The notes under the pieces are model-generated. The model had not been told where the DNA came from and did no database searches. It worked only from the letters and a program-made list of their open reading frames with translations. Of a DNA stretch of 9,774 nt, positions 1-6,172 are shown in pieces (position 1 is the stretch's first letter; each line of letters starts with the position of its first letter). The DNA comes from UBA10210 sp964408425. GTDB lineage: Archaea; Micrarchaeota; Micrarchaeia; Norongarragalinales; Norongarragalinaceae. The stretch covers positions 1-9,774 of the forward strand of contig CAYOZI010000031.1 of assembly GCA_964408425.1 (NCBI GenBank), in the 5' to 3' direction. A program made the position numbers and the translations under genes.

Positions 1-3
1 TTG

Positions 4-13
4 TTTAAATAAT
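4..13 (+). promoter_or_regulatory. TATA box of the GGGP synthase operon
   Basis: The stretch TTTAAATAAT matches the archaeal TATA-box consensus. Transcription would begin roughly 25 bases downstream, near position 34, leaving a leader of about 40 bases before the ATG at 73. That leader carries a Shine-Dalgarno-like GGGTGG. No gene is visible upstream of this box, though the window edge limits the view. This is inferred from sequence pattern and spacing only. Confidence 0.5.
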
Positions 14-58
14 CTCGACCCTCATTTTTTAGTTTCAAGAAAAAACGCTAGTTGCAAA

Positions 59-64
59 GGGTGG
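59..64 (+). promoter_or_regulatory. Ribosome binding site of GGGP synthase gene
   Basis: GGGTGG followed by ATT resembles the archaeal anti-Shine-Dalgarno complement (GGAGGTGATC) and ends 8 bases before the ATG at 73. It supports that start codon. Confidence 0.55.
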
Positions 65-72
65 ATTGAAAA

Positions 73-849
73 ATGGTTTTGCCCGGAAAAGTCGAGAAGT
101 ACTACAAGGAAAAGCTGGAAACGCAAGGGGCTATGCTATTCTCTCTGATAGACCCCGACAAGTTTCCGATGGAGAAGGGCGAGAAGATAGCGAAAGCCAG
201 TTATGAAAACGGGGCTGACGCCATTCTCGTGGGCGGAAGCATCGGAGCTCAAGGAAAGGTTCTCGATGAAACGGTGAAGATGATCAAGGAAGCTTGCGGC
301 GGACTTCCAGTCGTTTTATATCCCGGCAACGTGTCGGGGTTGAGCGAATACGCGGATGCGGTTTATTTCATGCACATGCTCAACTCGAGGGACGTTTACT
401 GGCTTTCAACGGTCCAGATTCAAGCCGCTCCCGTAGTCGCGCGTTCCAAACTCGAGGCCATTCCCACTACATACGTGATAATCGAGCCCGGGAGAACCGT
501 AGGGTGGATTGGAAATGCCAACGTCGTCCCCCGAGAAAGGAACGACCTTGCTGCAGCCTGCGCCCTGGCGGCTAAATACACCGGCTCGCACGTACTGATT
601 ACCGACGCCGGAAGCGGAGCTCCACTGCCTACGCCCCCAGCAATGATTTCAGCCATTTCCCAAGCGATCAACGGCGATTTGTTTTACTTCAACGCCGGCG
701 GAGTGAAAACCCCGGAACAGGCGGCTGAATGCATCGAAGCCGGGGCTAACGGAATTCACGTCGGCAACGCTTTCGAGGAAGAGGCGAGCGCCAGGAAAAT
801 CAAGGAAATGAGCCAAGCGATAAGGAAAGCTGGAAGGAAAAAAGTGTAA
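73..849 (+). CDS. Geranylgeranylglyceryl phosphate synthase (GGGP synthase)
   Basis: Predicted to join sn-glycerol-1-phosphate to geranylgeranyl diphosphate, forming the first ether bond of archaeal membrane lipids. The 258 residues form a PcrB/GGGPS-type TIM barrel of normal length. Family motifs run in order: LIDPDK (25-30), VGGS (53-56), LYPGN (82-86), MLNSRDVYW (102-110), YVIIEPG (134-140), DAGSGAP (178-184), and the phosphate-binding region NAGGVK (207-212) with GNAFEE (231-236). The phosphate loop is more often GGGIR, and the AGSGA motif is often preceded by Glu rather than Asp, so this copy is somewhat divergent. The ATG at 73 is supported by GGGTGG eight bases upstream. It is the first gene of a plus-strand run; the next ORF starts 5 bases after its stop. 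The family call is firm, while the exact prenyl chain length is inferred. Confidence 0.93.
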   Translation: MVLPGKVEKYYKEKLETQGAMLFSLIDPDKFPMEKGEKIAKASYENGADAILVGGSIGAQGKVLDETVKMIKEACGGLPVVLYPGNVSGLSEYADAVYFMHMLNSRDVYWLSTVQIQAAPVVARSKLEAIPTTYVIIEPGRTVGWIGNANVVPRERNDLAAACALAAKYTGSHVLITDAGSGAPLPTPPAMISAISQAINGDLFYFNAGGVKTPEQAAECIEAGANGIHVGNAFEEEASARKIKEMSQAIRKAGRKKV

Positions 850-854
850 AGCAA

Positions 855-1289
855 ATGGCGGTACATCCTTTCGAACGGAAAGAATATCACGACCGCGTCA
901 ACGCAATCATGCGGCTGCAGGGGGTCAACCCCCATTTCCTAACCAAGGAAGAACACTCTCTTTTCGGCAGCAGCACGCAAAAACAGCCTGAAAGCGGAGC
1001 TGGGGAAGGGAGGAAAGAAAAATTCCGAAATCACTTTGCGGCATACTGGTTCGACCAGTTCGAACTGCCCGAAGAAATGCAGAAAATGCTTGATTCAAAA
1101 GGGCAGGATTTCGTTTTGGTAAACCTGCCTTCCCTCGAAACCGCGTTGAACCCACGTAGGGAAGCTTACTACCTGGTCGACCACGAAGGAAAAGCCGTTT
1201 TGGATGCCGGGGGAAGAAAGATTTTGATGAAACCCGAAGTTTGGAAGGGTCTTTTGGAAAAAACAAAAAACCGCAAGTTGAGGGAGTGA
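855..1289 (+). CDS. Conserved-looking hypothetical protein, 144 aa
   Basis: I do not recognise this protein. It is soluble, with no signal peptide or membrane segment. The N-terminal third (1-50) is charged and includes HPFERKEYHDR and HFLTKEEHSLFG. A low-complexity linker rich in Q, S, G and E follows near 42-55. The C-terminal part (56-144) is more globular, with NHFAAYWFDQFELPEEM, an FVLVNLPSLE strand-like stretch, and a short beta-hairpin-like YYLVDHEGKAVLDAGGRK before a basic tail. It lies 5 bases after the GGGP synthase stop, and its TGA overlaps the probable GTG start of the membrane protein downstream. It is therefore almost certainly translated within the operon. Tight packing between two recognisable genes supports it being real, but nothing in the sequence indicates a function. 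Confidence 0.72.
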   Translation: MAVHPFERKEYHDRVNAIMRLQGVNPHFLTKEEHSLFGSSTQKQPESGAGEGRKEKFRNHFAAYWFDQFELPEEMQKMLDSKGQDFVLVNLPSLETALNPRREAYYLVDHEGKAVLDAGGRKILMKPEVWKGLLEKTKNRKLRE

Positions 1290-2506
1290 AGTTGGTTTTG
1301 ACTTTCGCCTGGAAACTCATACTGGCATTAGCAATAGGCGGTTTGATCGGGCTGGAACGCGAAAAAAAACTGCACCACATCATCGGATTCCGCTCTTTCG
1401 CCCTAACTAGCTTCATAGGAATGCTTTTGACGGTCGTGACTAACGACGTTCTCGCGATAGTAGCCGGGCTGGTCGGAGTGTTCGCCTTGGCCTCGCTGTA
1501 TTACTACTACAAGGCAAGGCAGGCCGGAAGGTGGGGCGTTACCACCGCGATAATGCTTCCGGCTACGTTCATCCTCGGCGTTTTGGTCGGAATGGGGTTG
1601 TACGTCGAAGCCGCACTTGCGGCCATCGCAGCAGTGTATTTGCTCGTGGAAAAAAGCGAGGTTCACGCGATTGTCGAAAGGGTTACGAAAAACGAGATCG
1701 TCGACTTGCTTTTGTTCACGGCAATCGCATTTGTAGCCTACCCGCAACTCCCGTCCCAACCTTCCGACATTCTCGGCGTGTCATTAAGCTGGCAGTTCTT
1801 CTGGACAGTAGTCGTTTTGATTACCGGCATAAGCTTCGGCGCGTTCATCCTCTTGAAATACGTAGGAAGGAAAGCTGCCGGGTTGGCCGCGTTTTTAGGC
1901 GGGATGGTTTCATCACTGGCGATAGTAGCCGTGATGACGGGCAAGACAAAGCACGGGAAAACCATTGCCGCAATAATCTCTTCAGCAAGCGCGGGCTCTT
2001 TGTTCAGCGACTTGATTTTGCTGGGAGTGATAGCTTTCCCCCTGGTCGTCGGGATAGCGCCCACTCTCGTTGCTTTCCTCGCCGCTTACTTCATCCTTAC
2101 AATCTGGTACTCGCGCGGGTTGAAGGAATACGAATTGCACCCGCCCGGAAGGCCGTTGTCGTTGAGGTTCATCGTCGAGTTTTCAGTCGCTTTCATTGCG
2201 GTCTACTGGCTGGTCGAATGGACGGCGCTGAACGCTTCCGCACAATTGTTGTTCAGCAGTTTTGCAGGCGGGATTGTAAGTTCAACGTCCGTGCTGGCTT
2301 CAATCGCATTCTTGTACTCGAACGGCCAGATTACGGCTTACGCGGCCGCCTCAAACGTCTTTTCAGCCGTCCTAGGTTCCCTCGCCGCGAAAATATTCGT
2401 TTCAGGAATAAGCACCGGGAAATGGAAGGAAAACCTGAAGCTGGCCGGCGTCGTCCTGGTTCTCGGTGCAATAGGCTTTATCGCCAACGGCATTGCTTTG
2501 GGTTGA
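1286..2506 (+). CDS. MgtC/SapB-DUF4010 family integral membrane protein
   Basis: A polytopic membrane protein of 406 residues with about a dozen hydrophobic segments. The N-terminal MgtC/SapB-like part has the signature GGLIGLERE (18-26) followed by GFRSFALTSFIG (34-45). The C-terminal half fits the DUF4010 domain and shows an internal repeat: FLGGMVSS near 203-210 and FAGGIVSS near 326-333. Function is unproven. MgtC relatives are linked to magnesium limitation and virulence in bacteria, but most archaeal members are uncharacterised, so a transport or membrane-homeostasis role is only inferred. An open frame extends back to an ATG at 1241, deep inside the upstream gene. GTG at 1286, overlapping the upstream TGA as GTGA, is preferred. 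TTG at 1292, eight bases after a GAGG, is an equally reasonable start. The extra residues from 1241 look unlike the family. Confidence 0.82.
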   Translation: MKLVLTFAWKLILALAIGGLIGLEREKKLHHIIGFRSFALTSFIGMLLTVVTNDVLAIVAGLVGVFALASLYYYYKARQAGRWGVTTAIMLPATFILGVLVGMGLYVEAALAAIAAVYLLVEKSEVHAIVERVTKNEIVDLLLFTAIAFVAYPQLPSQPSDILGVSLSWQFFWTVVVLITGISFGAFILLKYVGRKAAGLAAFLGGMVSSLAIVAVMTGKTKHGKTIAAIISSASAGSLFSDLILLGVIAFPLVVGIAPTLVAFLAAYFILTIWYSRGLKEYELHPPGRPLSLRFIVEFSVAFIAVYWLVEWTALNASAQLLFSSFAGGIVSSTSVLASIAFLYSNGQITAYAAASNVFSAVLGSLAAKIFVSGISTGKWKENLKLAGVVLVLGAIGFIANGIALG

Positions 2507-2512
2507 AGAAAA

Positions 2513-3523
2513 GTGAAGCTCGATTGCTCGGCAGGCGGAGGGCAGGTTTTGAGAACCGCATTAACCCTCTCCGCGCTCACCCGAACGCCTTTGGATTTGG
2601 TTAACATCCGCTCAACCCGCCCCAACCCCGGCTTGCAAGCGCAACACTTGACGGGAGTAAAAGCGTTTGAAAAGCTCGGCGCGAAAACCAAGAACGCGAG
2701 CATCGGCTCCACCTCAATGCAATTTATCCCTCCAGAAGAGATTGGACTTGAAAAAATCGAGTTGGACGTCGGAACCGCCGGAAGCGTCACGCTCGTAATG
2801 CAATCGTTGTTCTTGCCCTTGGTTTTTTCCGGAAAAAAGGCGGAAGTGAAAATCAAGGGCGGAACTCACGTAAAATGGTCTCCGCCTACGGATTATTTCG
2901 AAAAGGTTTTCATTCCAGCCGCGGAAAAATTCGGGGTGAAGGCTTCGATCGAAACGATACGATACGGGTTCTACCCGCAAGGCGGTGGAATTGCCGTTTT
3001 GAAAACCGAACCCGTGGAAAGCTTGAAGCCGGTAAAACTTTTGGAAAAAGGAAGGCTGGAAAAAATCGAGGGCGTTTCTGCGGTCGCTAACCTTCCGCTT
3101 AAAATCGCGGAAAGGCAAAAGGCAAGCGTTTTGAAAAACCTTGTTTCTTTATCGGCATCCACCAAAATCAAGGTTGAAACTGCAAAGGCAATAAGCCCCG
3201 GGACTTTCGTTTTCCTCAAGGCGGACTACGAAAATTCAGTTGCAGGCTTTTCATCGCTTGGAGAGAGGGGAAAGACGGCGGAGAAAGTCGGGGAGGAAGC
3301 GGCAAAGGCTTTTTCCGAATTCGATTCTTCACAAGCTTGCATTGACGAGCACTTGGGCGATCAGTTGATTCCATTAATGTCGTTGGCTGAAGGAAAAAGC
3401 ACGATCAAAGCGAAAATAACCGAGCATTTGCTTTCCAACGTCTGGGTTTGCGAACAATTCCTTCCCGCAAAGTTTTCAGTAGAAGGGAAGACCGGAGAAG
3501 GGGGAATAGTTTCAGTAGAATAA
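2513..3523 (+). CDS. rtcA: RNA 3'-terminal phosphate cyclase
   Basis: Predicted to convert an RNA 3'-phosphate into a 2',3'-cyclic phosphate through an adenylated enzyme intermediate. The length, 336 residues, is normal. Family motifs are GGGQVLRTALTLSALT (8-23), RPNPGLQAQHLTGV (36-49), GTAGSVTLVMQSLFLPL (87-103), KGGTHVKWSPPTDYF (115-129), YPQGGG (154-159) and EHLGDQLIPL (279-288). His280 in the EHLxDQ motif corresponds to the catalytic histidine that becomes adenylated in E. coli RtcA. Its presence argues against an Rcl1-like non-catalytic paralogue. The N-terminus is odd: the usual DGxxGEGGGQ is shortened to DCSAGGGQ. The GTG start is the only one available, since an in-frame TGA at 2504-2506 precedes it. 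It follows the MgtC-like gene by 6 bases, and its 3' end overlaps the convergent peptidase gene by 12 bases. Confidence 0.92.
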   Translation: MKLDCSAGGGQVLRTALTLSALTRTPLDLVNIRSTRPNPGLQAQHLTGVKAFEKLGAKTKNASIGSTSMQFIPPEEIGLEKIELDVGTAGSVTLVMQSLFLPLVFSGKKAEVKIKGGTHVKWSPPTDYFEKVFIPAAEKFGVKASIETIRYGFYPQGGGIAVLKTEPVESLKPVKLLEKGRLEKIEGVSAVANLPLKIAERQKASVLKNLVSLSASTKIKVETAKAISPGTFVFLKADYENSVAGFSSLGERGKTAEKVGEEAAKAFSEFDSSQACIDEHLGDQLIPLMSLAEGKSTIKAKITEHLLSNVWVCEQFLPAKFSVEGKTGEGGIVSVE

Positions 3524-4348
3524 TACGAACAACAGCAAATCCCCGGCAAAAATGCAGGCTATCAAACCAAGCAGGGTGTAAGGGCCGAAGCGCGGAAGGT
3601 TTTTGAAAACCGGGAATTTCGACATTTTCTTTTCAGCCCTTATTCTCTTCAAAATTGAAATTTGCTTTTGCGTCAAAACCCGTTCCAAGCCGTATTTTTT
3701 CACTATCGAAGAATCCATTTTATCCACTGCCAAAACGTCTTCGTCCTCGATCTTTTCTATGGGCGTGGGAAGGATCAAGAGTTTTTGCGTAATGGTTTGG
3801 TAGAACATCGTCAGGAAAAACGCGAAGCCTATGAAGAGGAAAAAGAAGGTTTTGGCTAGGATTGGCAGGGGGGAAGTGAAGAGCATCAGCGCAAACAAAA
3901 GCATTACTGCCGCAAGAACGCCCAAGGTTTTCAGGGAAACCAGCTTCTTTTCAAAAAGCATTTTCGCGTACAAAAGTGTTGAGCCGAATACTGCGAATAC
4001 GCTTGCAGCGAGGAAAACGCTTGCCACGAAAGGAAAGTTTGGGAGGGAAAACGCGGAGAAAGAAGGGTAGAACGGCAATAACAAGTGCAAACCCAGGAAA
4101 AGCCATACGTCCCCCTGGCCGAAACTGCCCCGCTTGTATGCAATAAAACCTATTCCCGCAATCAAAACTCCTACGCCCAAAACGAAAGGCAAAACGCTTT
4201 GCGGCAGGAACAAAACATCCAGCAACAACCCCGCCAAAACCATTGCGTACAGGATCTTGTCGTCGATATAGCTGGTTTTAGCGTCTTGATATGCTGCAAG
4301 ACCCGTTCCGACAACGGCTATTGCGATTCTCAGGGTTTCAAAAAGCAT
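3512..4348 (-). CDS. GxGD-type prepilin peptidase (A24 family)
   Basis: A membrane aspartyl protease expected to remove class III signal peptides from type IV pilin-like or archaellin precursors. In 278 residues there are about seven to eight hydrophobic helices. The two catalytic aspartates are visible: Asp22 in AAYQDAKTSYID after the first helix, and Asp80 in the GQGD motif (77-80). A cytoplasmic insert rich in charge (about 186-252) sits before the last helix, which opens with FGPYTLLGLIA. The N-terminal zinc-binding extension of bacterial PilD enzymes is absent, as is usual for archaeal FlaK/PibD/EppA types. The ATG lies 3 bases after the Nudix gene stop, making this the third gene of an SRP54-Nudix-peptidase operon. 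No pilin gene is in view, so whether it serves pili or archaella cannot be told. The last 12 bases overlap the convergent rtcA gene. Confidence 0.88.
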   Translation of the reverse strand: MLFETLRIAIAVVGTGLAAYQDAKTSYIDDKILYAMVLAGLLLDVLFLPQSVLPFVLGVGVLIAGIGFIAYKRGSFGQGDVWLFLGLHLLLPFYPSFSAFSLPNFPFVASVFLAASVFAVFGSTLLYAKMLFEKKLVSLKTLGVLAAVMLLFALMLFTSPLPILAKTFFFLFIGFAFFLTMFYQTITQKLLILPTPIEKIEDEDVLAVDKMDSSIVKKYGLERVLTQKQISILKRIRAEKKMSKFPVFKNLPRFGPYTLLGLIACIFAGDLLLFVLFY

Positions 4349-4351
4349 TTT

Positions 4352-4759
4352 TCATTCCCAAACAAACTTTTTTTCTATCGCTTCGCCCGTATGCCCGAAC
4401 AACGGGGAAGGAAGGGCATCTTTAGAAAACCAATTCCACTCGCCGATTTTGTGCGGCTCTCTGGCTTCAACGTTTCCGGAAAAATTCTTGCATTTGAAAA
4501 CCAAAGTAACCCAAAAATGGTCCGGAGGAAAAGGCTTGTCCACGAAACCGGCGAAATCCATTTCCAACGCTTCAATCCCCGCTTCTTCCAGCAATTCCCT
4601 TTTTGCCGCGTCTACTGCCCTTTCGCCTTTTTCTACCGCCCCTCCGGGAAAACACCAGGTTCCGCTTCCGGTCGTATTCGTCCTTCTCCCCAGCAAGACC
4701 TTCCCGTCTTTAAGCACGATTACGGAAACAGCGGAGAAAACCCTAACGTCAGAATGCAA
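4352..4759 (-). CDS. Nudix hydrolase
   Basis: A 135-residue single-domain Nudix protein that should hydrolyse a nucleoside diphosphate linked to another group; the substrate is unknown. The Nudix box Gx5Ex7REUxEExGU is perfect: Gly40, Glu46, Arg54-Glu55, Glu58-Glu59 and Gly61. It follows a typical core strand (KVLLGRR) and WCFPGG. The MutT-like form could fit oxidised nucleotide clean-up or dinucleotide hydrolysis, but sequence alone does not decide. The open frame reaches a TTG at 4777 overlapping the SRP54 stop. I prefer the TTG at 4759-4757, because AGGTG lies at 4771-4767 with a 7-base spacer and the shorter N-terminus suits the family. It is the second gene of the minus-strand operon; the peptidase follows after 3 bases. 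Confidence 0.88.
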   Translation of the reverse strand: MHSDVRVFSAVSVIVLKDGKVLLGRRTNTTGSGTWCFPGGAVEKGERAVDAAKRELLEEAGIEALEMDFAGFVDKPFPPDHFWVTLVFKCKNFSGNVEAREPHKIGEWNWFSKDALPSPLFGHTGEAIEKKFVWE

Positions 4760-4766
4760 GAACAAA

Positions 4767-4771
4767 CACCT
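4767..4771 (-). promoter_or_regulatory. Ribosome binding site setting a TTG start for the Nudix gene
   Basis: On the minus strand AGGTG lies just after the SRP54 stop codon, 7 bases before the TTG at 4759-4757. The same string, AGGTGTTTGTT, precedes the TTG start proposed for aEF-1beta. It favours the internal TTG over the one at 4777. Confidence 0.5.
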
Positions 4772-4773
4772 GA

Positions 4774-6081
4774 TCAAATCTTGAATTGCGGCGCCATTTT
4801 GCCCAAACGCTTCAACAACCCGCGGTTTCCCTTCAACTGCTTCATCATCTTCCCGACTTTCTCGAAATTGCGGACTAATTCCCGAACGTCATCTTCCTTT
4901 ATGCCGGCCCCCTTCGCCACCCTCGCCTGGCGCGGCTTGCTTTTCATTAGATCAGGATTCTTCCTTTCAGCGGGCGTCATGCTTAACACCGCCGCCTCGA
5001 AAGCCTTCATTTTCTCCTCGCTTTGCGCCATCATCTCTTCCGGAACGTCGTACATGCCGAGCATTTGCATGATTTGCTTCATCGGCCCCATTTTCTTCAT
5101 CGCCCTCATCTGGGCCAAAAAACTTTCGAAATCCAGTTTTCCTTCTTCCATCGCCTTTTGCAGCTTCTCCTCGTCGCTCGCTTCCTTCATTTTCTCCAAA
5201 AGACTCTGCAAATCAGGGAAGCCTACAAGCTGGGCGACGAAACGCGTCGGGTCGAACTGCTGCAAATCCCCGAGTTTTTCCCCCACGCCGATAAACGCGA
5301 CTTTGGAACCGCTGACCGCAACGCTCGTCAACGCGCCTCCTCCCTTTCCGCTCCCGTCCATTTTCGTTATTATTACTCCAGTTATCCCGACCGTATGGTG
5401 GAATTCCTGCGCTTGCTTTCCTGCAACCTGCCCGACGTCGCCCGAAACCACGAGAAACTTTTCGTCCGGATTGAATACTTTCGCAACTTCCTTCAATTCC
5501 TCAGCTAATTCACCATCAAACGCGCTTCTTCCGGCTGAATCGAGAATCAAAACGTCATATGCATGCAAATCCGTCAAAGCCCTTTCAGCTATGGAAACGG
5601 CATTCTTCTCTCCTTTTACTCCAAAGAACCCGCACTTCGATTGTTCCGACAATTGCTGCAACTGGTCGAAAGCAGCCGGACGGTGAACGTCGGCAGCAAT
5701 GAGGGCAACCTTCAGCCCCTTGCTCTGGTAGAATTTAGCGAGCTTTGCAGCGCTGGTAGTTTTCCCGCTTCCGAACAAGCCCAAGAGCAGGATTTTTTGC
5801 TTTCCGAGCTTAGGCTCGAACTTGCCGCCCAAAAGAGAATTAAGCTCTTCATACACTACGCGCACTACGTGCTCCCTCAAGCTCAAGCCGGGCAGAAGCT
5901 TTTCCTTCAACGCCCGGTCCTGGATCTTTTTTGTTAATTCGAAGACAAGCTTGACGTTGACGTCGTTCGTTATCAAAACGCGCTGCAGCTCCTTCACCAG
6001 CTCCAAAACCGATTTCTCGTCGACGACGCTGGCGCCGGTTATCTTCGCCAGCGCCTTCCTTATTCCAGAACCCAAATCCAT
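4774..6081 (-). CDS. srp54: Signal recognition particle 54 kDa protein (SRP54 GTPase)
   Basis: The signal-sequence-binding GTPase of the signal recognition particle, which binds SRP RNA and delivers ribosomes making membrane proteins to the FtsY receptor. The 435 residues show an N domain (about 1-90), a G domain (about 95-295) and a methionine-rich M domain (about 300-435). GTPase motifs are GLFGSGKTT (101-109), DVHRPAAFDQL (131-141), DSAGR (181-185, usually DTAGR) and TKMDGSGKGGG (239-249). The M domain has the methionine cluster MRAMKKMGPMKQIMQMLGM and the SRP RNA-binding stretch with RQARVAKGAG. The start is the ATG at 6081, beginning MDLGSGIRKAL. The frame stays open upstream to 6393, but that part is antisense to the CCA gene and matches nothing in SRP54. 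It is the first gene of an operon with the Nudix and prepilin peptidase genes. Length and domain order are normal. Confidence 0.95.
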   Translation of the reverse strand: MDLGSGIRKALAKITGASVVDEKSVLELVKELQRVLITNDVNVKLVFELTKKIQDRALKEKLLPGLSLREHVVRVVYEELNSLLGGKFEPKLGKQKILLLGLFGSGKTTSAAKLAKFYQSKGLKVALIAADVHRPAAFDQLQQLSEQSKCGFFGVKGEKNAVSIAERALTDLHAYDVLILDSAGRSAFDGELAEELKEVAKVFNPDEKFLVVSGDVGQVAGKQAQEFHHTVGITGVIITKMDGSGKGGGALTSVAVSGSKVAFIGVGEKLGDLQQFDPTRFVAQLVGFPDLQSLLEKMKEASDEEKLQKAMEEGKLDFESFLAQMRAMKKMGPMKQIMQMLGMYDVPEEMMAQSEEKMKAFEAAVLSMTPAERKNPDLMKSKPRQARVAKGAGIKEDDVRELVRNFEKVGKMMKQLKGNRGLLKRLGKMAPQFKI

Positions 6082-6143
6082 GTTCTTCCAACTCTCGGAA
6101 TAAACTGTTGTTGAAAAGCAGTTAAACGATTTTGGTTTGCGGG

Positions 6144-6153
6144 TTTTAAATAA
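6144..6153. promoter_or_regulatory. TATA box between srp54 and cca, possibly used in both directions
   Basis: TTTTAAATAA has a symmetric TTTAAA core. On the plus strand its centre lies about 25 bases before the cca ATG at 6173, which predicts a leaderless or nearly leaderless cca transcript. On the minus strand it lies about 67 bases before the srp54 ATG, giving a leader of about 40 bases. Weaker AT-rich alternatives for srp54 exist at 6100-6127, such as GTTTAAC on the minus strand. Directionality is inferred from spacing only. Confidence 0.5.
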
Positions 6154-6172
6154 GGAGAGAGTAATTAAAGCA

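Noticed and set aside
1531..2604. A 357-codon plus-strand frame overlapping the MgtC-like and rtcA genes
   Set aside because: It is an out-of-frame shadow, extremely rich in Arg, covering two well-supported genes.
3512..3523. The 12-base overlap of rtcA and peptidase 3' ends as a sign of misassembly or frameshift
   Set aside because: Both proteins are of normal length with expected C-termini, and a similar convergent overlap occurs at 7975-7982. This fits a compact genome.
4085..5686. A 533-codon open frame on the plus strand across the peptidase, Nudix and SRP54 genes
   Set aside because: It runs antisense to three genes with clear family motifs, and its translation is low-complexity, rich in S, P, F and R, with no recognisable domain. 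It is a by-product of codon bias.
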